Source: an uncultured Dehalococcoidia bacterium
GTDB lineage: Bacteria; Chloroflexota; Dehalococcoidia; Lucifugimonadales; Lucifugimonadaceae
Direction: 5' to 3'
Length of the DNA stretch: 64,000 nt
NCBI GenBank assembly: GCA_958295935.1
Contig: OY282385.1
Coordinates: forward strand, 1,488,001-1,552,000
Shown here in pieces: positions 1 through 8,208 of this stretch (position 1 is the stretch's first letter; every line of letters begins with the position of its first letter). Both the position numbers and the translations under genes were made by a program. The notes beneath the pieces are model-generated. The model did no database searches. It had not been told where the DNA came from and saw nothing but the letters and a program-made list of their open reading frames with translations.

Positions 1-78
1 GCCGGTGAAACCGTGCTCGGCGTTCCCGCCAGGCCCATGAAACGGAAGCCCCCAAGAGGAGATCATCAGCAACCATGA
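1..78 (+). CDS. C-terminal end of a probable left-handed beta-helix (hexapeptide) acyltransferase, partial
   Basis: The window opens inside a reading frame (frame 1) that ends with TGA at 76-78. The visible 25 residues begin AGETVLGVPARPMKR. A turn of the type GxPAR/K at the end of a helix is characteristic of hexapeptide-repeat acetyl/acyltransferases and gamma-carbonic anhydrases; the complete carbonic-anhydrase-like protein at 14467-15009 in this window has the comparable VRGVPGKPMGP. The family assignment rests on this short tail only. The stop overlaps the ATG of a tiny downstream frame at 75, suggesting an operon continuing to the CBS-domain gene at 158. Confidence 0.4.
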   Translation, partial: AGETVLGVPARPMKRKPPRGDHQQP

Positions 79-161
79 CGAATCTGGAAGAGCCCGGCTG
101 TAGTACCTGCGCCGGGGTAGACCCGGTAGATACGAACGCCGCGCCGGAGACCGCAACATGA
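75..161 (+). CDS. Possible 28-residue small protein between two overlapping genes
   Basis: ATG at 75 overlaps the upstream stop (ATGA), and its TGA at 159-161 overlaps the ATG of the CBS-domain gene at 158 (ATGA again). A purine-rich AAGAGGAGAT lies about 10 nt upstream of the ATG. The peptide starts MTNLEEPGCSTCAGVDP and has one CxxC pair, then an acidic, Ala/Thr-rich tail. No family is recognised. It could be a real small protein or a short coupling cistron passing ribosomes from one gene to the next. The double overlap is what makes it worth listing; coding is unproven. Confidence 0.3.
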   Translation: MTNLEEPGCSTCAGVDPVDTNAAPETAT

Positions 162-1399
162 CGGTCGAAGCGTGGCTGCCATGGGCGATAGTCGGCGCAT
201 GCGCCTTCCTCAAACTCATCCTGGCCCTAGTAAACAACACCTACGGCACGGCAGGACAGGGCAGGCCGGGAATCGCTCGCGGCCCAGATAACTCCGAAGA
301 AACTGAAACCCAACCACAGCTCGACCGGGAAGCGCAGGCCCTCGTGAACCTGCTGCGCTGGACGACTTTGCTCGCAGCGGCAGCAGCCCTCGCGGTAGCC
401 CTCGAAGGATCAGACCTCACCGTAAGGGGAATCGCAATCGCCGCCGCAGGATCCCTCGCAGCAGCAGCAGCAATAAGCTCCCTCGCCGCGGCGCTGGGCA
501 GCCGCCTCCGAAGATACCTGTGGGCACCGCTCTCCCCCGTTGCAACCGCGCTTAGAGTCGCTACGGCGCTGCCCGGAGTATCCGCAGCAGCAGCCGTCGT
601 CACCGGAAGAAAGCCCGGAAACGAGGACATCGACGAAGAAATGAGCGCCGCCCTGCGAGAAAGCTTCGACCTCCTCGAGGCAGCCCGCATACCGGAAGGC
701 GAGGAAGAACTACGCAGAATAAGGGGCGTGCTGCGAATGGATACCGTGAAAGTGCGGGAAATCATGCGCCCAAGAGTGGACGTGCTCGCCGCTGAGGCCA
801 ACTCCAAACCCGAAGACGTCACCGAAATGATGGCCGTCGGAGGCTATAGCAAGATACCCGTATACCAGGACTCCATCGACAACGTGACCGGTGTCATACA
901 CGCACGTGACCTCCTACGCTCAAGAGAAAAGGAAGACGGCAACTCAAGACTGGTGCAGAGACTCGCAAGACCCGCCATGTTCGTGCCGGAATCGCAGAAC
1001 CTCGAAAGCCTGCTGCAAGAATTCCAGGACAAACGCACCAGCATCGCCATAGTCGTCGACGAGTACGGAGGCGTTTCCGGACTCGTCACCGTGACCGACC
1101 TCATAGAAGAAATAGTCGGAGAACTCGAAGACGAATTCGACGTGGACGAGCCGGAACTACAGCGCATCAGCGAGTCCGAGTGCCTCGTGGACGCACGCGC
1201 CTCCGTAGATCTGCTCAACGAAAAGCTCGGCGCCCGTATCGAACCCCAGGGGTTCGATACCGTCGGCGGCCTCATCTACCGGGAGTTGGGAAAAATGCCC
1301 ACCAGCGGAGACACCATACGCGTCGACGGCCTCGAAATCACCGTACAGTCCACCATAGGAAGAAGAATCCACAGAGTCCGAGTCCGCAAACTACCCTAA
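158..1399 (+). CDS. CBS-pair / CorC_HlyC domain membrane protein (CorC/CNNM-like)
   Basis: 413 residues. The N-terminal ~200 residues hold about three hydrophobic segments (about 5-26, 68-86, 88-112) in the place of the CNNM (DUF21) membrane domain, separated by a polar Gln/Glu-rich linker. Then come a CBS pair (about 205-325, with VREIMRPRVDV, YSKIPVYQD, IAIVVDEYGGVSGLVTVTDLIEEIVGE) and a C-terminal CorC_HlyC transporter-associated domain (about 335-410). The family is implicated in Mg2+/Co2+ efflux or homeostasis, often annotated as hemolysin; adenine nucleotides bind the CBS pair. The membrane domain looks short and divergent compared with typical 420-450-residue members. The start is ATG overlapping the preceding small ORF, with GGAG 8 nt upstream. 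Confidence 0.85.
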   Translation: MTVEAWLPWAIVGACAFLKLILALVNNTYGTAGQGRPGIARGPDNSEETETQPQLDREAQALVNLLRWTTLLAAAAALAVALEGSDLTVRGIAIAAAGSLAAAAAISSLAAALGSRLRRYLWAPLSPVATALRVATALPGVSAAAAVVTGRKPGNEDIDEEMSAALRESFDLLEAARIPEGEEELRRIRGVLRMDTVKVREIMRPRVDVLAAEANSKPEDVTEMMAVGGYSKIPVYQDSIDNVTGVIHARDLLRSREKEDGNSRLVQRLARPAMFVPESQNLESLLQEFQDKRTSIAIVVDEYGGVSGLVTVTDLIEEIVGELEDEFDVDEPELQRISESECLVDARASVDLLNEKLGARIEPQGFDTVGGLIYRELGKMPTSGDTIRVDGLEITVQSTIGRRIHRVRVRKLP

Positions 1400-1846
1400 C
1401 CCCCGCCTACGCACGCACGCCCCGGCGCGTCGCCCCAGCACCCCCTGAGAATGCGTCCCCCACGTACCCCCTCGCACGCGCGCACGCGTACTCCTTAGAT
1501 AAATCCGAACCCGGAACCCGGAACCGGATGCCTCCAGGCGCCGCGTCCGTAGGGGCCGTTCGCGATCCGCCCTCCCCATTCCTGAACCACCCTAACCCCC
1601 GCGCCGCCGCGTACGTAACGTCATCGTCTATACACGTAGGGGCCGTTCCAGCGCGAGATCAGGCACGTTTACTTGCGGGAATCATCGTCTATACACGTAG
1701 GGGCCGTTCGCGAACGGCCCTCCCCATTCGTCAACGGCCCTGCTGACGGGGATGCCCCGCGCCCTCACGAACCCCATCCCCTCTTCATCATCCCCATCAC
1801 CAAAATCACACAAATCACGGTTCAGACAATCTCCACCCGCGCAAGA
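1400..1846. other. Gene-free stretch carrying a repeat cluster
   Basis: No credible gene: the frames crossing it have repetitive, Arg/Pro-rich, low-complexity translations. It holds a short GAACCCG tandem (about 1506-1525) and three copies of a palindromic repeat, listed separately. Confidence 0.7.
1548..1740. repeat. Cluster of three palindromic intergenic repeats
   Basis: Three related units begin with CGTAGGGGCCGTTC at 1548, 1635 and 1696. The units at 1621-1648 and 1682-1709 share 28 identical bases, and the ones at 1548 and 1696 share both the CGTAGGGGCCGTTCGCGA core and a downstream CCCTCCCCATTC. In the last copy the core completes a perfect 20-bp palindrome, GGGCCGTTCGCGAACGGCCC (1701-1720). 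This looks like a REP/MITE-type dispersed element that accumulated in one intergenic gap. The number of other genomic copies cannot be judged from this window. Confidence 0.7.
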
Positions 1847-1875
1847 GAAGGCCCCCGGCTAAGCCGGAGGCCTTC
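1847..1875 (-). terminator. Hairpin terminator of the collagen-like gene
   Basis: A strong hairpin (GAAGGCC..GGCT / AGCC..GGCCTTC, one mismatch, tiny loop) lies 35 nt past the stop of the minus-strand collagen-like gene. The following tract on that strand is TCTTGCG, so the U-run is weak. Confidence 0.55.
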
Positions 1876-1909
1876 TATATCCGATCAGTTGCGCCGCTGG
1901 AGCCGGCGG

Positions 1910-2641
1910 CTAGTCGGGCTTCTTGTCCACCATCACGAAGGCGGCGAACAACTCAGAACCCCGGTCACCCTTTGCTTCCAACTGGAGCGGCCCGTGGTTG
2001 TACCACGCGAACGGGTACGAGTCCGGGTCGTCAGGTACGGAAAGCACGTTCAGGTTGATGGTGGCGTGTATGGCGCCCGCGCCATTCGCCTCGCCGGCCC
2101 CAACCAGGAACCCGTCCCCGTGCTGATGACCGCGATTCCACTCCACCACCTCCGGCAGGTAAGTGCCTGCGGTGGGGATGCGAACCCGCAGCGTGACCAT
2201 CTCGCCAGCCACGAAGCCGGCGCCCAGCACCTGGGCCAGAGACTGGCTGTCGGAGCTGCCGTTGCCCACCAACTCCACGAAGCCGGCCGCGCCCGTGTCG
2301 TTGTCGGAAATCGTCAGCGAGTTGTTTTTGCCATCCACCCCGTCCTGTCCGTCACTCCCGGGCGGTCCGGGTGGTCCGGGAGGCCCGGAGGGACCTTGTT
2401 CACCCGGAGGTCCGGCGTTGCCGGGTTCTCCAGGAGCTCCGGGGGCGCCGGGTTTGCCGGGCTCTCCGGGGTTGCCGGGGTCGCCAGGGTTGCCGGGTTC
2501 GCCAGGCGCTCCGGGCAAGCCCGGCAATCCTGGGTCTCCTGGCGGGCCTTGCGGACCCGTGCAGGCGAGTACAGCCACAAGCATGGCAGTCGAAACTATT
2601 AGTAAGAGCGTGGCGAGCCTCTTGCGGAACAGACCACTCAT
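1910..2641 (-). CDS. Collagen-like (Gly-X-Y) repeat lipoprotein
   Basis: 243 residues from the ATG at 2641, which has AGGACGAGG just upstream; a longer upstream frame lacks support. Residues 1-27 are a lipoprotein signal (positive MSGLFRKR, hydrophobic stretch, lipobox LVAVLAC). The presumed acylated Cys is followed at once by about 25 perfect Gly-X-Y triplets rich in Pro at X/Y ([13 protein letters not shown]...), i.e. a collagen-like triple-helix stalk, then a C-terminal globular domain of about 140 residues without Cys and of no recognised family (it contains [10 protein letters not shown] and ends FVMVDKKPD). Probably a surface-anchored trimer whose stalk projects the C-terminal head; adhesion or matrix function is only a guess. 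Its own terminator-like hairpin follows; no operon partners. Confidence 0.8.
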   Translation of the reverse strand: MSGLFRKRLATLLLIVSTAMLVAVLACTGPQGPPGDPGLPGLPGAPGEPGNPGDPGNPGEPGKPGAPGAPGEPGNAGPPGEQGPSGPPGPPGPPGSDGQDGVDGKNNSLTISDNDTGAAGFVELVGNGSSDSQSLAQVLGAGFVAGEMVTLRVRIPTAGTYLPEVVEWNRGHQHGDGFLVGAGEANGAGAIHATINLNVLSVPDDPDSYPFAWYNHGPLQLEAKGDRGSELFAAFVMVDKKPD

Positions 2642-3158
2642 TTGGCCTCGTCCTCCATATCGTCCTTCAGTCCCCCCCAAGGCTATTTCACCTGAGAAGT
2701 ACGCGCTCAGCCTGGCAGGACTCAAAATTTTGTTGGCGTTCACACAGCGCGCGCTGCGCACCCTGAGCACAGAGTGGCTAAGTGGGCATCTTATTCCCCG
2801 TCTTTCCACAATGTCAAGGAATGCAACAACGGACTTTCAATGACCTTGAAGACGATCTTACACCCCGCCCACAGCCCGAAACCCACTCCCGATGACCCCC
2901 CGCAAGGCCCCGCACACCCGCCTGAAACGACCAAATCCGGCCTCGCGCCAACTCCACGCGCCTCACGGAAGAGGAAGCCGACAAGCCCCGACAACCCGAA
3001 AGCCGGGATGGAACGAGCCTCCTCCCAACATCCACGCCCGAATATCCGGGGCAACGTGGTATCCTGTTAGGTAAGAGTAGGTAAGCGCACCGAGATGCGC
3101 CGGCTCCTGAGCCCCCTTGAACTTTGCAGTCAAAGATTGAACGGAGATATAAGGTACT
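2642..3158. other. Gene-free stretch between divergent genes, ending in the rpsO leader
   Basis: 517 bases between the collagen-like gene (minus) and rpsO (plus). The long frames here are shadows with Arg/Pro-rich compositions. It must contain both promoters, but no convincing -35/-10 pair stands out. The last 75 bases form the structured rpsO leader. Confidence 0.6.
3085..3135 (+). promoter_or_regulatory. Structured rpsO leader with three consecutive hairpins
   Basis: Directly upstream of the rpsO start are three short hairpins: GCGCA/TGCGC (3085-3100), GGCT/AGCC (3102-3113) and CTTTG-cagt-CAAAG (3122-3135). Ribosomal protein S15 is known to repress its own mRNA through leader structures that differ between phyla. 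The position suggests an S15-binding leader; this is inference. Confidence 0.4.
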
Positions 3159-3422
3159 TTGGACCAGTCCAAGAGAGCAGTCGTAATAGAGGAGAATCGA
3201 ACCCACCCAACCGACACAGGATCCCCTGAAGTCCAGATAGCTATCCTCACCGCACGCATCAACGAACTGACAGAGCACTTCCGAGAGCACAAACACGACC
3301 ACTCCAGCCGTCGAGGATTGCTCAAACTCGTTGGAAGGCGCCGACGGCTTCTCAGATACCTCGCAAGCGAGAACTTGGGACGCTACCGCTCCTTGGTAAG
3401 CAAGCTAGGGCTCCGAAGATAA
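3159..3422 (+). CDS. rpsO: 30S ribosomal protein S15
   Basis: 87 residues, the usual S15 length. It contains the family signature [22 protein letters not shown] and ends [23 protein letters not shown]...[13 protein letters not shown]15 binds the three-way junction of 16S rRNA helices 20-22 early in 30S assembly. The start is TTG at 3159; the sequence from [12 protein letters not shown] onward aligns to the normal N-terminus, and there is no ATG or GTG alternative. AAGG at 3151-3154 is close and GGAG at 3143-3146 is rather distant, so initiation looks weak, consistent with leader control. It is followed by a strong terminator and then pnp, the classic rpsO-pnp pair. Confidence 0.97.
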   Translation: MDQSKRAVVIEENRTHPTDTGSPEVQIAILTARINELTEHFREHKHDHSSRRGLLKLVGRRRRLLRYLASENLGRYRSLVSKLGLRR

Positions 3423-3425
3423 GTC

Positions 3426-3454
3426 GAACGCCCGACATAGGGCGTTCTTTTTTT
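3426..3454 (+). terminator. Rho-independent terminator between rpsO and pnp
   Basis: Perfect 8-bp stem GAACGCCC / GGGCGTTC with a 6-nt loop, followed by seven T. It separates rpsO from pnp, so pnp is expressed by read-through or from a promoter in the next 20-30 bases. Confidence 0.93.
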
Positions 3455-3475
3455 GATACCCCCCGCTTCAACAAG

Positions 3476-5887
3476 ATGGAAGCGCGGGCCTTGGAGATGA
3501 ATCACAGCATGATCTCGAAATTTGAAATGGAACTCGGGGGACAGACCCTCGAACTCGAAACAGGACGAATCGCCGGACTGGCAAACGGCGCCATCACCGC
3601 ACGATACGGAGACACCTTCCTACTCGTCACCGCCACCGCCAGCAAGAAACCCCGCACCGGAATCGACTTCCTCCCGCTAACCATCGACGTGGCCGAAAAA
3701 GCCTACGCCGCAGGGAAACTGCCAGGCGGATTCTTCAAGAGAGAAGGACGACCCACCTCCGAGGCCATACTCAACGGCAGACTCATAGACCGGCCACTGC
3801 GCCCACTCTTCCCGAAGAACTACCACAACGAAGTACAGATCATCGTTACCGTCATGTCATCGGACATGGTCAACCCCTATTCGCCCATCGGAATCATCGG
3901 AGCATCCGCCGCTCTGGCCATATCCGACATCCCGTTCGACGACCCCGTAGGGGCCTGCGTCATAGGCCTGCTCGACGGAGAACTCGTGGTCAACCCCACC
4001 TACCAGGACCTCGAAAAGAGCCAGCTCGACCTCACCGTCGCAGGCACCGGTGACGCCATCATGATGGTCGAGGCCGGCGCACGCTTCGTCCCCGAAGCCG
4101 TGCTGCTGGACGCCCTCCAACTCGCCCAGGAGGTCAACGGCGAGGTCGTGGCACAGATACGAGACATACAGGCAAAAGTCGGAAAGACCAAACTGCCTCA
4201 ACCCGATCCGTCCCCAAGCGCACAGGCGGCCGCAGCCGCCGTCCAAGAACGCGTCGGCGAACGAATCGAGAACGCCCTCGCAGGGCATGGAGAAAAGATC
4301 CAGCGGCAGGCCGCCGTAGACCAGGTGATGGATGAGGTCCTGGAGGCCCTTTCCGCAGAACACGACCCGGGACAAGTCCAGTCCGCACTCTGGGACCTGG
4401 AAAAGAAAGCCGTTCGCAAGGCAGTTCTAAACGAGGGACGAAGGCCCGACGGCCGGTCCCTGGAACAGGTTCGGGCCTTGTCCTCCGAAGTCGGCTACCT
4501 GCCCCGAGTACACGGTTCGGCCATCTTTACGAGGGGAGAAACCCAGGTCGTCAGCGCCGTGACGCTGGCATCCCTCGGAGAGCGGCAGCGACTCGATTCT
4601 CTGAGCCCGGAGACGGAACGCTACTTCATGCACCACTACAACTTCCCGCCCTACTCCACCGGTGAGACAGGCCGGTTCGGGTTCACCGGCAGGCGGGAGG
4701 TCGGCCACGGCGCACTCGCAGGCCGAGCCCTCGATCCCGTGATGCCCTCGCAGGAAGAATTCCCCTACACCGTAAGGGTCGTGTCGGACATCGTGAGCTC
4801 CAACGGCTCCACGTCCATGGCCAGCGTTTGCGGAGGAACCCTTTCACTCATGGACGCCGGCGTACCCATCGCCGCACCCGTGGCAGGCGTCGCCATGGGC
4901 CTCATCACCGGCGAAGAAGGAAAGCACGCCGTCCTCACAGACATCCAGGGCGCCGAAGACCACACCGGAGACATGGACTTCAAAGTGGCAGGCACCGCCG
5001 ACGGCGTCACCGCCCTGCAGATGGACATAAAGGTGAAGGGCATAGGGTTTAGCGTCATGGAGAAGGCCCTGGAACAGGCCCGAACCGCAAGACTCGAAAT
5101 ACTCGATCACCTGACCTCTACGATCACACAGCCCCGCGATGACCTCAGCCCATTCGCTCCCAGGATGATCAACTTCAAGGTGCCGACTGACAAGATCGGC
5201 GCAGTCATCGGACCCGGCGGAAGCGTGATCCGAGGCATGATCGAAGAGTACGGCGTCACTATAGACGTCTCGGACGACGGGACGGTCGTGATCGGATCGC
5301 CGGACCAGGACAGCGCCGACAAGGCCAAGGAACAGATAGACCTGCTCACCCGCGAAGTCGAGGTAGGAGCCACCTACACCGGCAAGGTCGTGCGCATCAT
5401 GCCCTTTGGCGCTTTCGTCCAGATCCTGCCCGGCAAGGACGGACTGGTACACATCAGCGAACTAACCGACCACCGCGTGCCGGACGTGGAGTCGGTCGTC
5501 AGCATCGGCGATGAACTAGAGGTCATGGTGATCAACATCGACCACATGGGACGAGTCGATCTGTCCGCCCGCGCAATCATCGAAAAGGCCCGAGGAATCG
5601 AGCCCCAACTCGGCAGCCCAAGGGACCGCGCCGGAGGTTCCGACCGGAATGGCGGCGGCCGGGGCGGAGACTTCAGACGGGAACGACGAGATAGAGACGG
5701 AGACCCTCGCCGCGAAAGACGAGGCGGGGACGGCGACCGCCGCCGAGAAGAGCGCAGCGGCGGATTCAGGCAGACGCGAGACGACGGCAGAGGCCCGCGC
5801 GAACAGCGCCCCCGCCGACAGGTCGGCGGATACTCCGGCGGCAGGGAGCCCAGGCGCAGGCCGCCTGACAGGCAGCGGGACTTTTAG
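3476..5887 (+). CDS. pnp: Polyribonucleotide nucleotidyltransferase (PNPase)
   Basis: 803 residues (family about 700). Phosphorolytic 3'-5' exoribonuclease, trimeric core of RNA decay. Domain order: RNase PH 1 (about 20-150), linker helical domain (about 155-245), catalytic RNase PH 2 (about 330-540, with FNFPPYSTGE-type NFPPYSTGETGRFGFTGRREVGHGALAGRAL), KH (about 565-630, IGAVIGPGGSVIRGM), S1 (about 635-710, GKVVRIMPFGAFVQILPGKDGLVHISEL). The last ~90 residues are an Arg/Gly/Asp-rich, probably disordered tail. The start is uncertain: ATG at 3476, 3497 and 3509 are all in frame and none has an ideal SD; 3497 or 3509 would give a more typical N-terminus. Confidence 0.96.
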   Translation: MEARALEMNHSMISKFEMELGGQTLELETGRIAGLANGAITARYGDTFLLVTATASKKPRTGIDFLPLTIDVAEKAYAAGKLPGGFFKREGRPTSEAILNGRLIDRPLRPLFPKNYHNEVQIIVTVMSSDMVNPYSPIGIIGASAALAISDIPFDDPVGACVIGLLDGELVVNPTYQDLEKSQLDLTVAGTGDAIMMVEAGARFVPEAVLLDALQLAQEVNGEVVAQIRDIQAKVGKTKLPQPDPSPSAQAAAAAVQERVGERIENALAGHGEKIQRQAAVDQVMDEVLEALSAEHDPGQVQSALWDLEKKAVRKAVLNEGRRPDGRSLEQVRALSSEVGYLPRVHGSAIFTRGETQVVSAVTLASLGERQRLDSLSPETERYFMHHYNFPPYSTGETGRFGFTGRREVGHGALAGRALDPVMPSQEEFPYTVRVVSDIVSSNGSTSMASVCGGTLSLMDAGVPIAAPVAGVAMGLITGEEGKHAVLTDIQGAEDHTGDMDFKVAGTADGVTALQMDIKVKGIGFSVMEKALEQARTARLEILDHLTSTITQPRDDLSPFAPRMINFKVPTDKIGAVIGPGGSVIRGMIEEYGVTIDVSDDGTVVIGSPDQDSADKAKEQIDLLTREVEVGATYTGKVVRIMPFGAFVQILPGKDGLVHISELTDHRVPDVESVVSIGDELEVMVINIDHMGRVDLSARAIIEKARGIEPQLGSPRDRAGGSDRNGGGRGGDFRRERRDRDGDPRRERRGGDGDRRREERSGGFRQTRDDGRGPREQRPRRQVGGYSGGREPRRRPPDRQRDF

Positions 5888-5914
5888 TAGCTCCGCCGGC
5901 GCGAGGTGAGTACC

Positions 5915-6727
5915 ATGCCCAATATAAAGGTAGCCGTAAACGGAGCGCTGGGCCGCATGGGAGCCACTGTGCTGGAAGCCGTGGCCGGCGAGTCGGACAT
6001 GACGCCGGTTGGAGGGGCCGACTTGCGAGCTGCCACAGGCGCCGCCCTGCCGCTCCCCAATGGATTAGGCAAAGTCCCCGCCGCCAACGACGTCGCGACT
6101 CTCCTCGACTCCGTAGCAGCGGACGTGGTCGTTGACTTCACAAACCGCGAAGGCGCCGAGACGACAATCCGCGAAGCCATAGACCGGGGGGTGCGAGTCG
6201 TATCCGGCTCTACGGGAGTTTCGCCAGCCGCCATCGAGAAAGCCAGGCAGCTTGCGGCAGAACACGGCGTCGGAGTCATATCTGCGTCCAATTTTGCTCT
6301 CGGAGCCGTACTACTCGGCCACCTCGCGGGCATAGCAGCGCGCTACTTCTCCTATGCCGATCTGGTCGAAAGTCATCATGAGGCCAAAGCAGACGCCCCC
6401 TCCGGAACGGCCCTGTCCATCGCAGAGTCGATGGCACGCGGTAGAGGCGCACCGTTCACGTCCGCCGCCACAGACGTGGAGACGCTCGCCGGCACACGGG
6501 GAGGGGCATACAAGGGGATAAACGTCCACAGCGCACGCATGCAGGGACGCGTCGCTCGGCATGAGGTCGTCTTTGGAGCGCAAGGCCAGACCTTGACCCT
6601 AATTCACGACTCCATTGACCGCGGTTCGTTCATGCCCGGCGTCATGACGGCCATAAGGCACGTCATGACACTGGACCATATGGTGATTGGACTGGATAAC
6701 GTCCTGGGACTTTCTGGCGACTCGTAG
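5915..6727 (+). CDS. dapB: 4-hydroxy-tetrahydrodipicolinate reductase
   Basis: 270 residues from ATG 5915, chosen over the GTG at 5906 because GAGGTGA (5903-5909) is a well-placed SD for it. Reduces HTPA to tetrahydrodipicolinate in the lysine/meso-diaminopimelate pathway, cytoplasmic. N-terminal Rossmann motif VNGALGRMG (residues 8-16), then VVDFTNREGAE, SGSTGVS, SASNFALGAVLL and the catalytic signature ESHHEAKADAPSGTA (His154/His155, Lys158). It lies 27 nt after pnp and is probably cotranscribed with it. asd and dapA, the two preceding enzymes of the same branch, follow on the same strand. Confidence 0.96.
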   Translation: MPNIKVAVNGALGRMGATVLEAVAGESDMTPVGGADLRAATGAALPLPNGLGKVPAANDVATLLDSVAADVVVDFTNREGAETTIREAIDRGVRVVSGSTGVSPAAIEKARQLAAEHGVGVISASNFALGAVLLGHLAGIAARYFSYADLVESHHEAKADAPSGTALSIAESMARGRGAPFTSAATDVETLAGTRGGAYKGINVHSARMQGRVARHEVVFGAQGQTLTLIHDSIDRGSFMPGVMTAIRHVMTLDHMVIGLDNVLGLSGDS

Positions 6728-6996
6728 GGCCTCTAAGAACCGTAACCTTTAGACCCCGCTTCAAGAATATCCGCCGACCGTTCCCCAGGCGCCGACGGCA
6801 GCGCGGCGCCGGCCCAGCGCAAGCTGTCTGAACCTACCGTGAGTACCGGGAAACTCAACAATCCCTTACCGGCTTCCGCACCAGACGAAACGGCGGTAGA
6901 CCGAGCAGGCTCCTCAGGATCGTCCCGCCCATTCACCGAATGCCTCGGCTATCCTTAACCTAATAGATGACCAGCGAGAAGGCGGGCAGCTAACGC

Positions 6997-8121
6997 GTGT
7001 CTACACACCACCTCAACATAGCCATCGTGGGCGCTACCGGCGCGGTCGGCCGCGTCGCTATGCAACTGCTCGAAGCGCGCAACCACCCAGTTTCCCATAT
7101 CGTGGCCATGGCATCGGCCCGGTCGGCAGGGAGGAAGCTCCCATACAACGGGAGCGAGGTCTTGGTCGCTGAGGCCGCGCCGGAGTTGTTCCACTCCGTA
7201 GACGTGGCTTTCATATCAGCCTCTTCGGCAGTAAGCCGCGAACTCGCGCCGGAGGCAGTGAAGCTCGGCGCGCTGGTCATAGACGACGGCAGCGCCTTTC
7301 GCATGGAGCCGGACGTACCCCTTGTAGTGCCGGAAGTAAACGGCGAGGACGTAGAATGGCACCAGGGCATCATCTCAATACCGAACTGCACCACCACCCC
7401 TTTGGTAATGGCGCTGCGAGCGCTTGAGAAAGCCGCAACGGTCGAGCGGGTAACCGTAGCCACGTACCAGTCGGTCTCAGGCACCGGAGCCGCGGCACAA
7501 CTGGAACTCTACCAGCAATCTCAGGCGATCCTGGCCGGGCGGTCCTATCAGCAAAACGTATATCCACACCGCATAGCTTTCAACGTCCTGCCGCAAGTCG
7601 ATGACTTTCTGGATGGGGGCTATACGGTGGAAGAGCAAAAGATGGTCAACGAGTCTCGCAAGATACTGCACGCGCCTCACCTGCCCATGTCTGCAACGTG
7701 CGTTCGAGTCCCTGTACAGGTGTCCCACAGCGAGGCCGCACATATCGAGTTCAACCGCCCGTTGTCTGCCAGTGAGGCGCGGGCGGCATTGGAAACCTTT
7801 CCTGGTTTGGCGGTTGTGGACGACCCAACGCGTAGCGTCTACCCTATGCCACACCATGCCGAGGGCCAAGACGACGTGTTCGTAGGGAGGATCCGGGAGG
7901 ACGCGTCTCACCCGCGCGGCATCGCTCTATGGCTAGCATGCGACAATCTGCGGAAAGGCGCCGCCCTGAACGCCCTTCAGATCCTCGACGAGGTCGTCAG
8001 GCGGGATTGTCTTGGAGGGCGTCCAACAAGCCCCTTGTACTCCAAGGGGGAAGGTCAGGGCCCGCCAAAGCAGGGGTGCGGGTCGAACGGGGTGGTACGG
8101 GGAGACGCGCCGGAAGGTTAG
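6997..8121 (+). CDS. asd: Aspartate-semialdehyde dehydrogenase
   Basis: 374 residues, GTG start. Converts aspartyl phosphate to aspartate semialdehyde with NADPH, feeding lysine, threonine and methionine synthesis. Rossmann motif IVGATGAVGRV (residues 10-20), catalytic Cys131 in SIPNCTTTPLVMAL, and the substrate/His region around VSHSEAAHIEF. The recognisable domain ends near residue 339 (ALNALQILDEVVRRDCL). The last ~35 residues (Gly/Pro/Ser-rich) are not part of the family and are encoded partly by a hairpin (8031-8049), so the normal stop appears lost to a repeat-like insertion. About 270 bases separate it from dapB; dapA follows 87 nt later. Confidence 0.95.
   Translation: MSTHHLNIAIVGATGAVGRVAMQLLEARNHPVSHIVAMASARSAGRKLPYNGSEVLVAEAAPELFHSVDVAFISASSAVSRELAPEAVKLGALVIDDGSAFRMEPDVPLVVPEVNGEDVEWHQGIISIPNCTTTPLVMALRALEKAATVERVTVATYQSVSGTGAAAQLELYQQSQAILAGRSYQQNVYPHRIAFNVLPQVDDFLDGGYTVEEQKMVNESRKILHAPHLPMSATCVRVPVQVSHSEAAHIEFNRPLSASEARAALETFPGLAVVDDPTRSVYPMPHHAEGQDDVFVGRIREDASHPRGIALWLACDNLRKGAALNALQILDEVVRRDCLGGRPTSPLYSKGEGQGPPKQGCGSNGVVRGDAPEG
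8031..8049 (+). repeat. Hairpin inside the 3' end of asd
   Basis: CCCCTTG-tactc-CAAGGGG, a perfect 7-bp stem with 5-nt loop, sits in the DNA encoding the non-conserved C-terminal tail of asd. It resembles short intergenic repeat hairpins more than coding sequence. Confidence 0.5.
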
Positions 8122-8208
8122 GCAAAGAGCCTCTGACGGAGAAAATTGTTTACCCTCTTAAACCCAGGGCGGTTGCAGAAATGGCCCATGAGGTGATGGA
8201 GTAAGACT

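Noticed and set aside
1621-1709. Two 28-bp identical repeats separated by a 33-bp spacer, CRISPR-like spacing
   Set aside because: Only two full copies, a third partial copy with different flanks, and the repeat carries a 20-bp palindrome of the REP kind; no cas gene nearby.
2163-2843. Long plus-strand frame opposite the collagen-like gene
   Set aside because: It is the antisense of Gly-X-Y repeats, which naturally leave open frames; no SD, no family, and the minus-strand gene has lipobox and SD.
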